Source: Bryobacterales bacterium (GTDB lineage: Bacteria > Acidobacteriota > Terriglobia > Bryobacterales > Bryobacteraceae). From it: a stretch of 33,359 nucleotides of DNA. Numbering within the stretch: position 1 is the stretch's first letter; the number at the start of each line of letters is the position of its first letter. The notes beneath the pieces were generated by a model that ran no database searches, was not told where the DNA came from, and was given only the letters and a program-made list of their open reading frames with translations. Positions 7,868-16,403 of this stretch are shown here, one piece after another. The stretch covers positions 1 to 33,359 of the forward strand of contig PLEM01000111.1 in NCBI GenBank assembly GCA_003137035.1. Direction: 5' to 3'. The translations under genes were made by a program, and so were the position numbers.

Positions 7868-9852
7868 GCTTCCTCCTTATGGCCGCGGAGCGATCCGTAC
7901 CAGACGTAGATGCACAGCCCGATGAACAGCGCCGCCGAAACGAGCTGCGAAACGGCCTCGTTGCTGTAGAAAGGCGTCGTGATGAGTCCCTTCGAGAAGC
8001 CCGGCGCCAGACGCAGGCTGGCTCCGATGACCCCGCCGATCGCGCCGCCGGCCATCAGGCCGGAGGCGATGATCACCCCGCGCTCGCGAACCAGGGCGTC
8101 GCGCTTTCCGAGGTAGTGCGCCAGGAATCCGCCCACCAGCGCGGGCGTGTTCAACTCCAGCGGCAGGTACATGCCTAGCGCGAAGACCAGCGCCGGCACG
8201 CCCAGCATCTCCATCGAAAGCGCGATCATGGCCCCCGCGCCGAACAGAATGTATGCGATCGGCTGGTGGCTCATGAAACTCTGAACCAGCGCCTTCATGA
8301 TGGACGCCTGGGGCGCGGCCAGCACCGCGCGCAGGTCGCCGGGGACGGCTTCGCCAAACTGGAACGCTCGGGCCAGCAGCACGATGGTGAGGCCGCTCGC
8401 CACGGCCGCCGCCAGCACGCCCAGGAACTTCACCTTCTCCTGCGCGGCGGGCGTCGAGCCGAGCCAATAGCCGGTCTTCAGGTCGGTGATGGTCTGGCCG
8501 GAAACCGAGAGCGCCGTGCATACCATGCCCGCGATCGCCATCACGAAGAACATGCCCGCTGTTCCCGAGAAACCGAAGCGCAGCAGCACCGCCGAGGAGA
8601 TGATGATGGTCAGCATGGTCATGCCGGAGACCGGGTTCCGGGCCGTGGTGGCGATGGCGTTGGCCGCAACCGAGGTGAAGAAAAACGAGAACAGCAGGGT
8701 CATCAACAGGCCGGTGACGACAATGGCTATGGCCGGCGTCAGGCTCCCGAAGAAGATGCCGGCGCAAAGCGCGCTGAGAATCACGCCGAGCAGGATGGTC
8801 ATCACCGGGATGTCCCGGTCGGTGCGTTCCATGCCTCCACCCTCGCCGTGGCGGAAGGTGCGCGCGGCGATGGAGAACGATCCGGCGACGATCCTCAGCG
8901 ACTTGACGATGCCGAAGATGCCCGCCGTCGCAATCGCGCCGACCCCGATGTAGCGCACGTAATTGGAGTAGATGTCGCCCGCCGTCATCTTGGCAATCGA
9001 CTCGGTGGCCGGATAAACAGCGCCCGGAAGGTGGCTGCCGATCATCCAGATCAGGGGTACGAGCACGAAGTTCGCCAGCACGCCGCCCGCGCACAGAATC
9101 ATCGAGCTCCTCAAGCCCATGACGTATCCCAGGCCCAAAATGAAGGCGATGGCATCGAAGCTGAAGACCACCCGGCCGCGCTCGGTCAGCGCGCGCATGG
9201 CGGGAACGAACTGGAAGTCCACTTTCTCCTTCCACACCTGGAACGTGGTGGCGAAGAAATCGTAAACGCCCGAAATGGCGGTGGCCTGAAGCAGCAGCTT
9301 GGCCTGCGAGCCGCCTTTTTCTCCGGTGACCAGGACCTCGGTGATCGCCGTGGCTTCCGGATACGGAAACTTCCCGTGCATGTCGCGGACGAAATAGCGG
9401 CGCAGCGGGATGAGGAACAGAACGCCTAGGCATCCGCCGGCTAAGCAGATGAAGATGGTTTGCAGAGGATGGGGATCCAGCTTGAGGATGTAGAGCGCGG
9501 GCAGCGTGAAGATGGCGCCCGCGGCCACCGCGCCCGAGGCCCCGCCAATGCTGGTGATGATGACGTTCTCCAGCAGGCTCGAGCGGCGGGGGTAGACGCG
9601 CGCCAGACCGATCGCCAGGATCGAGATGGGAATGGCCGCCTCCATCACCTGCCCCACCTTGAGGCCGGAATAGGCCGAGGCGACGCTGAAAACGATGCAC
9701 AGCAGCACGCCCCAGCCCACCGAGCGCCACGTGAGTTCCGGCACAGCGGCGCCGGCGGGCACCACGGGCTTATAGACGACGCCCGGCGCGAGCGGCGTGT
9801 AGGCGTCCTCGGGAAGCGATTTGGTTTCGCGCGTCTCGTTGGTCTCCGGCAT
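7864..9852 (-). CDS. OPT family oligopeptide transporter
   Basis: MPETNETRETK start at 9852; AYIPLAPG-like N-terminus, ELTWRSVGWGVLLCIVFSVASAYSGLKVGQVMEAAIPISILAIG, >12 TM segments, GGFLAHYLGKR. The ORF track start at 9936 appears over-extended. Confidence 0.9.
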   Translation of the reverse strand: MPETNETRETKSLPEDAYTPLAPGVVYKPVVPAGAAVPELTWRSVGWGVLLCIVFSVASAYSGLKVGQVMEAAIPISILAIGLARVYPRRSSLLENVIITSIGGASGAVAAGAIFTLPALYILKLDPHPLQTIFICLAGGCLGVLFLIPLRRYFVRDMHGKFPYPEATAITEVLVTGEKGGSQAKLLLQATAISGVYDFFATTFQVWKEKVDFQFVPAMRALTERGRVVFSFDAIAFILGLGYVMGLRSSMILCAGGVLANFVLVPLIWMIGSHLPGAVYPATESIAKMTAGDIYSNYVRYIGVGAIATAGIFGIVKSLRIVAGSFSIAARTFRHGEGGGMERTDRDIPVMTILLGVILSALCAGIFFGSLTPAIAIVVTGLLMTLLFSFFFTSVAANAIATTARNPVSGMTMLTIIISSAVLLRFGFSGTAGMFFVMAIAGMVCTALSVSGQTITDLKTGYWLGSTPAAQEKVKFLGVLAAAVASGLTIVLLARAFQFGEAVPGDLRAVLAAPQASIMKALVQSFMSHQPIAYILFGAGAMIALSMEMLGVPALVFALGMYLPLELNTPALVGGFLAHYLGKRDALVRERGVIIASGLMAGGAIGGVIGASLRLAPGFSKGLITTPFYSNEAVSQLVSAALFIGLCIYVWYGSLRGHKEEA

Positions 9853-9871
9853 ATGCCCCCTACAGGCGGGA

Positions 9872-10489
9872 TTATACCGTGACGGGCAAGGGGCACGTCC
9901 CGCTGGCCGCTCCCGTCGAGAGCCTTCCCCGCACAAACTCGATCAACGGCGGGCAGGTGTACTCCGGCGGGGCCACGCGAAATACCGGCACTGCTTTCAG
10001 TGGAACCAGTTCCGCCCAGACCGGCCGGGCGCAGCCGCGGTCAATCAGGACGAAGGCGCTCGCGCGGCACAGGTTGCGCCGGGCGGACTCCTTGAAGTCC
10101 GGCACGGAGAAGTCCAGCACGACCAGATACAGATCCGGCGTTAAGATTTCCAGAATGCGGTTCGACTCCACAATGGCGTTGCCGCTGGCGGCGAGCGCCT
10201 CACCGAGCGCGGGCAGCGCATCTCCGAGCCTGCCGGCCGGGGCGCGCAATAAGAAGGCGCGGGCGGCGCCCGCTGCAAGGTACCGCGAGCTGTCTCCCGG
10301 GCCCAGAGGATCGTGTTCCTCGATGAGCGTGCCGTCGCGTTCGCCGTGGCCGTGCCGGGTGATCTTGATCGCCGTCCAGCGGAATTCCGGCAGCGCCCGG
10401 ATCAGCCCCGCGGCCACCGAGGTTTTGCCGATTCCGCGGCTATGCCCCCCGACCGCGATCAGCACCTTCGTCCCCCTCGAGATCCTCAA
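9872..10489 (-). CDS. P-loop NTPase of MobB/SIMIBI-like type, unknown function
   Basis: KVLIAVGGHSRGIGKTSVAAGLI Walker A; WTAIKITRHGHG; 5' end overlaps the lpxD 3' end (GTG at 10465 is an alternative start). Confidence 0.6.
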   Translation of the reverse strand: MRISRGTKVLIAVGGHSRGIGKTSVAAGLIRALPEFRWTAIKITRHGHGERDGTLIEEHDPLGPGDSSRYLAAGAARAFLLRAPAGRLGDALPALGEALAASGNAIVESNRILEILTPDLYLVVLDFSVPDFKESARRNLCRASAFVLIDRGCARPVWAELVPLKAVPVFRVAPPEYTCPPLIEFVRGRLSTGAASGTCPLPVTV

Positions 10490-11492
10490 GGCGGCGGCGC
10501 AGCTCCGCGAGTTCCTTGCGCATCCCGGGGAGGCGGGCTAGGCTGGCGAGCTGCTCCAGGTGCTCCTTGAGCGGACGCGCGGGCGTGCCCCACACCACCT
10601 GGCCGGCACGCACGATCTTCGAGCTCAGCACCCCGCAGCCGGAGCCCAGCACCGCCCGCGTCTCGATGCGCGCTTTGTCGCCGATGCCCACCTTGCCGCC
10701 AATGACGGCGTAGTCTTCGACCACTACCCCGCCCGAGAATCCGGTCTGCGCGGCCACCACCACGTGCCGGCCGATGCGGCAGTTGTGCGCCACGTGCACC
10801 ATGTTGTCGAGCTTCACGCCCTCGCCGATCCAGGTCACTCCGAGAGCGGCGCGGTCCACGCACGAATTGGCGCCGATCTCGCAATCGTCGCCAATCGCCA
10901 CCCGGCCGATCTGCGGGAATTTCTCGTAGTGATCGCCGGCCATCGCGAAGCCAAACCCATCCGCCCCAATCACGCTGCCGGAGTGCAGAACGCACCGCGC
11001 GCCGATGTCGCAATCGTCGTAGACGGTGACGTTTGCGTGCAGCACGCAGTCTTCGCCCAGCGTGACGCGCCGGCCGATGGCGCAGCCCGCCCCGATGCGC
11101 GTGCGCGCGCCGATTCGCGCCGACTCGCCAATGCTGGCATGCGGCCCTATCGCGACGCCGGGACCGAGTTCCGCGGTTTCGGCCACCACGGCCGTGGGAT
11201 GCACCCCAGGCTCCGCGGCAGCAGCGGGGTGAAGGCGGCTGACGGCCCGCGCGAATGCGGTGCGCGGCTCGGGGGCGCGAATGACGGTGCGGCCGGAGGG
11301 ATTGGGGAACTCCAGCGGCGCGATCAGGCAGCCCGCGGCCGAGGCCAGCGCCTGCCCGGCGGCTTTGCGGCTGCCCACAAACGCCAAATCGGCCGCCCCC
11401 GCGCTCTCCAGGCTGGCTGCGCGCGCCAGTTCCTTCTCTCCGTCACCCTCGAAGGTGGCGCCCAACCATTCGGCTAGTTCCCGGACTCGCAT
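10440..11492 (-). CDS. lpxD: UDP-3-O-(3-hydroxyacyl)glucosamine N-acyltransferase
   Basis: MRVRELAEWLGATFEGDGEKEL...; hexapeptide repeats; VLHSGSVIGADGFGFAMAGDHYEKFPQIGRVAIGDDCEIGANSCVDRAALG; HNCRIGRHVVVAAQTGFSGG. Start set at 11492. Confidence 0.92.
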   Translation of the reverse strand: MRVRELAEWLGATFEGDGEKELARAASLESAGAADLAFVGSRKAAGQALASAAGCLIAPLEFPNPSGRTVIRAPEPRTAFARAVSRLHPAAAAEPGVHPTAVVAETAELGPGVAIGPHASIGESARIGARTRIGAGCAIGRRVTLGEDCVLHANVTVYDDCDIGARCVLHSGSVIGADGFGFAMAGDHYEKFPQIGRVAIGDDCEIGANSCVDRAALGVTWIGEGVKLDNMVHVAHNCRIGRHVVVAAQTGFSGGVVVEDYAVIGGKVGIGDKARIETRAVLGSGCGVLSSKIVRAGQVVWGTPARPLKEHLEQLASLARLPGMRKELAELRRRLEDLEGDEGADRGRGA

Positions 11493-11538
11493 AGCAGGCG
11501 CGGCCCTCAACGCCGCCCGTGGTCTATCATACAAGGTT

Positions 11539-12327
11539 ATGGCTATCGACTCCTCGGCGGTGGTAGCGCCCACCGCGCGGGTCCATCCGAATGCCTCGAT
11601 CGGGCCGCAGACGGTGATCGGCGAATACTGCGTCGTCGAATCCGACGTGGAGATCGGCGCGTTCTGCCGGCTCGAGCCGTACGTCTACGTGAAGCGCTGG
11701 ACCACCCTCGGGGAGCGCAACGAGATCTCGTCCGGTACCGTGCTCGGCACCGACCCGCTCGACAAGGCGTTCACCGGCGAGCGCAGCTACCTGCGCATCG
11801 GCAACGGCAACCGCATTCGCGAGCACTACACCATTTCGCGCGGCACGCAGCCGGAGTCCGTCACCGGGATCGGCGACCGGAACTACATCATGACCTCGGG
11901 GCACGTCGCACACAACTGCAAGGTGGGCAGCGACACCGTCATTTGCAGTTGCGTGCTGGTGGCCGGCTACGTGGAGATCGAAGACCAGGCGTTCATCTCT
12001 GGCGGCGTGGCGATCCATCAGTACTCCAAGATCGGCCGCCTGGCGATGATCGGCGGCAATTCGCGGGTGAACAGCGACGTGCCGCCGTTTTTCCTCTACG
12101 TCGGATTCAACGTTGCGCCGGTAGGCCTGAACCTGGTCGGGCTGAAGCGGGCGGGTTTCCTGGCGGCCGATATCGCGGCTCTCAAAACCGCCTACCGCAT
12201 CCTCTACCGCTCCGGACTGAAGCTCCAGGAGGCGCTCGCGCGCATCGAGGCCGAAACCCCGACCGAGCACACGCAGCACCTGGTGAGCTTCATCCGCCGG
12301 AGCGAGCGCGGCATCTGCCGCGAGTAG
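11539..12327 (+). CDS. lpxA: acyl-ACP--UDP-N-acetylglucosamine O-acyltransferase
   Basis: IHP-like N-terminus 'VAPTARVHPNASIGPQTVIGEYCVVESDVEIGAFCRLEPYVYV', REHYTISRGT, GHVAHNCKVG, NLVGLKRAGF. Start at ATG 11539. Confidence 0.93.
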   Translation: MAIDSSAVVAPTARVHPNASIGPQTVIGEYCVVESDVEIGAFCRLEPYVYVKRWTTLGERNEISSGTVLGTDPLDKAFTGERSYLRIGNGNRIREHYTISRGTQPESVTGIGDRNYIMTSGHVAHNCKVGSDTVICSCVLVAGYVEIEDQAFISGGVAIHQYSKIGRLAMIGGNSRVNSDVPPFFLYVGFNVAPVGLNLVGLKRAGFLAADIAALKTAYRILYRSGLKLQEALARIEAETPTEHTQHLVSFIRRSERGICRE

Positions 12328-12348
12328 AATGAATCAAGGAGGCTCGCA

Positions 12349-13002
12349 GTGAAACAGACGCTTGGCTTGGTGCTCTTGTTGGCGGCGTGGGCTGGTGGCC
12401 AGACCGTCAATTTCGATTCCGCGAAGCCGGGCGCCCTGCCGCCGGGCTGGACCTCCGCGATGACCCACGCCGGCGGAGCGCCGAAATGGGAAGTCCTGAA
12501 GGATGAAACTGCGCCAAGCAAGCCCAACGTGCTGGCGCAAACATCCACCGACAAGACCGGGGGACGGTTTCCCTTGGCCACTCTCGACGGGGTGACCCTG
12601 AAAGACGGCGGCCTCAGCGTGAAGATCAAGCCCGTTGCCGGAGAAGTCGACCGGGCCGGCGGGCTCATGTGGAGATATCGCGACGCCGGCAACTACTACG
12701 TCGTTCGGGCGAACGCGCTGGAGGACAACGTGGTGCTCTACAGCGTCGTGGCGGGCAAGCGCACGCCGCTGGCGCCGAAAGGCGCACCACCGGGCACTTA
12801 CGGTGTCAAGCACAAGGTTCCACCGCAGGTCTGGAGCACGTTGCGCGTGACCTTTCAGGGGAATTTGTTCGCGGTGTACTTCGATGGGCAGAAATTGTTC
12901 GAGGTCGAGGATGCCGCTTTCACCGGCCTAGGCCAGGTGGGTGTCTGGACCAAGGCCGACAGCGTGACCTACTTTGACGACTTTGAGATTGCTCGCCGTT
13001 AG
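12349..13002 (+). CDS. secreted laminin-G/concanavalin-like (DUF1080-type) protein
   Basis: GTG start after AAGGAGG; signal peptide MKQTLGLVLLLAAWAGGQ; 'GLMWRYRDAGNYYVVRANALEDNVVLYSVVAGKRTPL...VWSTLRVTFQGNLFAVYFDGQKLFEVEDAAFTGLGQVGVWTKADSVTYFDDFEI'. Confidence 0.75.
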   Translation: MKQTLGLVLLLAAWAGGQTVNFDSAKPGALPPGWTSAMTHAGGAPKWEVLKDETAPSKPNVLAQTSTDKTGGRFPLATLDGVTLKDGGLSVKIKPVAGEVDRAGGLMWRYRDAGNYYVVRANALEDNVVLYSVVAGKRTPLAPKGAPPGTYGVKHKVPPQVWSTLRVTFQGNLFAVYFDGQKLFEVEDAAFTGLGQVGVWTKADSVTYFDDFEIARR

Positions 13003-13987
13003 TTTCACCGCCCTCCTGCTGTGCGCTTGCGCCGGCAGGCGGTCGCCAACGGAAGTTGTTGTGGTTTACGTGAGCCAGGACCGGGTCTTCGCGGAGCCCA
13101 TCCTCAAGGTGTTCGAAAAAGCGTCGGGCATCGCCGTCCAGGCGTTCTACGACAACCAGGATGCCAAGACCAGCCGGGTGATGGAGCGGCTGATCGCGGA
13201 GAAGGACAATCCGCGTGCGGACGTATACTGGGCGAGCGATCCGGTGCGCGCCGAGCTGCTGAGCCAGCAGGGGCTCTCCCAGCCATACCGTTCCACGAAT
13301 GCTGAGGGCATCCCGGATCAGTTCAAGAATCCGTCCGCAAATTGGACGGGATTCTCGGCGCGGGCTCGGGTGATCCTCGCCAAAAGCGGGCTCGCGGAGC
13401 GACCCGACAGCCTCCCGGCTTATACCGACCCTCACCATCGCGGCAGGGCGGTGATCGCCAACCCGCTGCAGGGCGCCAGCGCCATGCACATGGCCGCGCT
13501 GTTCAACCTCTGGGGCGACGAGCGCGCTCGCGCCTTCCTCGACGCGATGAAGAGGAACGGGGTCAAAATCTCCGCCAGCGACGCCGAAAGCGCCGACCTG
13601 GTGGTGTCTGGCGCCGCCGACTTCGCGCTGGTGGACAGCTACCACGCCGTCAGCCGGCTGCGACAGCACCACAATCTCGAGGTGATTTTCCCGGATCAGC
13701 ACGAGGGCGGAGGCGGCGTTCTGCTCATCCCGAACGCCGTGCTCATGGTCCGCGGCGCGCCCCACCAGAGAAATGCGCAAAGTCTGATCGACGACCTGCT
13801 TTCCAAAGAGACCGAACGAAGACTGGCCTTCGACGACTGCGCCCAGATCCCGCTGCACAGCGGCATCGAGACGCCTCCCGAGATCCGGCGGATCGAAGCG
13901 CTGCAAGTGATGAAGGTGGACTTCCCCGCCATCGCCCGCAAGATGCCAGAGATCCAGCCGCTGCTGAAGACCTGGGCCAGGCGCTGA
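12974..13987 (+). CDS. extracellular solute-binding lipoprotein (Fe3+/FbpA-type family), orphan
   Basis: TTG start; lipobox-like LLLCAC; VVVYVSQDRVFAEPILKVFEKASGIAVQAFYDNQDAKTSRVMERLIAEKDNPRADVYWASDPVRAELL; overlaps the upstream CDS by 29 bp. No permease or ATPase adjacent. Confidence 0.82.
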   Translation: MTTLRLLAVSFTALLLCACAGRRSPTEVVVVYVSQDRVFAEPILKVFEKASGIAVQAFYDNQDAKTSRVMERLIAEKDNPRADVYWASDPVRAELLSQQGLSQPYRSTNAEGIPDQFKNPSANWTGFSARARVILAKSGLAERPDSLPAYTDPHHRGRAVIANPLQGASAMHMAALFNLWGDERARAFLDAMKRNGVKISASDAESADLVVSGAADFALVDSYHAVSRLRQHHNLEVIFPDQHEGGGGVLLIPNAVLMVRGAPHQRNAQSLIDDLLSKETERRLAFDDCAQIPLHSGIETPPEIRRIEALQVMKVDFPAIARKMPEIQPLLKTWARR

Positions 13988-14025
13988 GTTGCAGGCCCCT
14001 GGGCAAGCTGTTGATGCTCCGCTTG

Positions 14026-14045
14026 GGACATGCTTCAGCTTGTCC
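14026..14045. repeat. degenerate CTTCAG-core hairpin
   Basis: GGACATGCTTCAGCTTGTCC: ggaca/tgtcc plus gct/agc around a TC loop with one t-t mismatch. Lies between the solute-binding and GH74-like genes. Confidence 0.55.
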
Positions 14046-14106
14046 TCTCCGGCGCTCCCAGGCGCAACGCAATGGTAAAATCGTAAATCCTGTGTGGGGA
14101 ATACTG

Positions 14107-16359
14107 ATGTCACTGAATAGAGTCGTTTTACTGGCCGTGCTGGCCACCACTGCATTCCAGTTCACGGGAACGGCGCAGAACCGGTCCGCGCCCTACCTCT
14201 GGAAGAGCGTGCAAATCGTCGGCGGTGGCTTTGTCGACGGAATCATCTTTCATCCCACCGCGAAAGGCGTGCGCTACTGCCGCACGGACATGGGCGGCGC
14301 CTATCGCTGGAACGACCAGATCAAGCGCTGGGAGCCGATCCTGGACTGGGTGTCCTACGAAGACCTCAACCTCATGGGAGTCGAGAGCATCGCGGTCGAT
14401 CCCGCGGATGCAAATCGCGTGTACCTGTCCTGCGGCACTTACACCGATCCGGATGTTCCCGATGGCGCGATCCTGCGCTCGAACGACCGCGGCAAAACCT
14501 TCCAGCGCACTAACGTCCCCTTCAAGATGGGCGGCAACGAGAACGGACGCGGCAACGGCGAACGCATGGCCGTCGACCCGAACGACGGCAAGGTCATCTA
14601 CGTCGGCACGCGCCTGGCGGGCCTGTGGAGGAGCACGGACCGCGGAGTGAAGTGGAGCAAGGTCGAGAGCTTTCCCGACCTGCTGGAACCGCGGCCCGCC
14701 AACGCCCCCTGGTGGAGCCGGCCAAGTGGCGTTGTGTTCGTGGTCTTCGATCCGCGCAGCGGTTCGCGCGGCAAGGCCAGCTCGACCATCTACGCCGGCG
14801 CTTCCGTGATGGGGAAGAACAACCTGTTCCGTAGCATCGATGGCGGCAGTTCCTGGCAGCCCGTCCCCGGCCAGCCGACCCAGTACCGGCCGAACCACGC
14901 CGTGCTGGCCTCCGACGGGACGCTGTACTTGTCCTACGGCACCGATCCCGGTCCGTGGCGGATGTCCAACGGCGGGGTGTGGAAGTTGAACACCGCGAGC
15001 AGCGAGTGGACCGAGATCACGCCGGACAAGCCTGCCCCAGATAGCGGGAAAGCGTTTGGCTACGCCGCGGTCGCCGTCGACGCGCACAACCCGCAAGTGG
15101 TCATCGCCAGTTCCTTCGGACGCCAGGGCAATGCCGGAGGCGAAGACATCTTCCGCAGCACCGATGGCGGCAAGACCTGGAAACCGGTCTTCGGCGGAGG
15201 CGGCACATTCGATTTCTCGCTCGCGCCCTACGTGGCCGCCACCGGGATTCATTGGCTGTTCGATATCGAGATCGACCCGCTGAATCCCGATCACGCGATG
15301 TTCACCACCGGTTATGGAGGCTATGAGACCTTCAACCTGACCGAAATGGATTCCGGCAGGCCGACCAGGTGGAGCGTCATGAGCACTGGAATCGAGGAGA
15401 CGGTCGCGTTGGACCTGCTCAGCCCTCCCCAAGGCGCGCACCTGCTCACCGCCGTCGGCGACTACGGCGGAGCCGTGCACTGGGACCTGGACAAGCCTGC
15501 GCCCGGAGGAAGTTACGATCACCCGCGTTTCGGCAACACCAATGGTCTGGCCTGCGCCGAGAACAAGCCCGAAATCATCGTGCGCGTGGGCCGGGCTGCG
15601 AACCGTCGCGAAGGCGCCAACATCGGCTACTCCCTGGATGGCGGCAAGTCCTGGCAGCCCACGGCGTCCACACCGAAACCCGGCGCCATGCTGGGGCACA
15701 TCGCGGTTTCTTCCGACGGAGCCACCTGGGTCTGGACGCCGGAGCGCAGCCCGGTCAGCTTCACCCGGGATCGCGGCGCAACCTGGGCGCCCTCGCAGGG
15801 AATCCCCAGCGATACGCGCGTCATTGCGGACCGCGTCAACCCGCTGAAGTTCTATGCGATCGCGTTGTTCGACGGGAAGCTCTTCGTCAGTACGGACGGA
15901 GCAGCGACGTTCGTCGCGCAGCCCCTGAATCTGCCCGACGGCCTGCCCAAGCGCCCCAGTCACCGCAACGAGCGCGGCGACGACCGCGGCGGGCAGGACC
16001 GCATCTACGCGGCTCCCGGTAGAGAGGGAGACCTCTGGCTGGCGGCCTTCAACGGGCTGTATCGCTCCACCAACACCGGAGCCAGCTTCGCCCGCTTCCC
16101 CCGCGTATCGGAGATTCACGGCTTCGGATTCGGCAAGGCCGCGCCCGGCGCTCCCTACCCGGCGCTGTATCTGATTGGCGTAGTGGACGGTGTCCGCGGC
16201 ATCTTCCGTTCCGACGACACCGCCCGAAGCTGGGTCCGCATCAACGATGACCAGCACCAATGGGGCTTGCTGCTGCACATCACCGGCGATCCAAAGCAAT
16301 ACGGCCGCGTCTATGTGGGCACGCACGGCCGCGGAACCCTCTACGGAGATCCATTGTAG
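14107..16359 (+). CDS. GH74 (xyloglucanase)-like / BNR-repeat secreted protein
   Basis: Signal peptide MSLNRVVLLAVLATTAFQFTGTAQ; IVGGGFVDGIIFHPTAKGVRYCRTDMGGAYRWN signature; multiple SxDxGxxW Asp-boxes. The ORF track start at 13342 reads through out-of-frame overlap. Confidence 0.82.
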   Translation: MSLNRVVLLAVLATTAFQFTGTAQNRSAPYLWKSVQIVGGGFVDGIIFHPTAKGVRYCRTDMGGAYRWNDQIKRWEPILDWVSYEDLNLMGVESIAVDPADANRVYLSCGTYTDPDVPDGAILRSNDRGKTFQRTNVPFKMGGNENGRGNGERMAVDPNDGKVIYVGTRLAGLWRSTDRGVKWSKVESFPDLLEPRPANAPWWSRPSGVVFVVFDPRSGSRGKASSTIYAGASVMGKNNLFRSIDGGSSWQPVPGQPTQYRPNHAVLASDGTLYLSYGTDPGPWRMSNGGVWKLNTASSEWTEITPDKPAPDSGKAFGYAAVAVDAHNPQVVIASSFGRQGNAGGEDIFRSTDGGKTWKPVFGGGGTFDFSLAPYVAATGIHWLFDIEIDPLNPDHAMFTTGYGGYETFNLTEMDSGRPTRWSVMSTGIEETVALDLLSPPQGAHLLTAVGDYGGAVHWDLDKPAPGGSYDHPRFGNTNGLACAENKPEIIVRVGRAANRREGANIGYSLDGGKSWQPTASTPKPGAMLGHIAVSSDGATWVWTPERSPVSFTRDRGATWAPSQGIPSDTRVIADRVNPLKFYAIALFDGKLFVSTDGAATFVAQPLNLPDGLPKRPSHRNERGDDRGGQDRIYAAPGREGDLWLAAFNGLYRSTNTGASFARFPRVSEIHGFGFGKAAPGAPYPALYLIGVVDGVRGIFRSDDTARSWVRINDDQHQWGLLLHITGDPKQYGRVYVGTHGRGTLYGDPL

Positions 16360-16360
16360 G

Positions 16361-16398
16361 GCGATCCTCCTGGATCGCGCCGGACCTCCTGGTCCGGC
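16361..16398. repeat. two abutting hairpins with identical CCTCCTGG core and different arms
   Basis: GCGATCC-TCCT-GGATCGC (16361-16378) directly followed by GCCGGACC-TCCT-GGTCCGGC (16379-16398), between convergent genes. Confidence 0.93.
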
Positions 16399-16403
16399 CA
16401 GAC

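Noticed and set aside
6320-7909. 529-aa plus-strand ORF
   Set aside because: Antisense to the HExxPGH peptidase gene; no recognisable domains; typical GC artefact.
8266-9429. 387-aa plus-strand ORF
   Set aside because: Antisense to the OPT transporter; His/Arg/Asp-rich nonsense typical of antisense membrane genes.
13342-14106. N-terminal extension of the 1005-aa ORF
   Set aside because: Overlaps the solute-binding protein in another frame; a good signal peptide and start exist at 14107.
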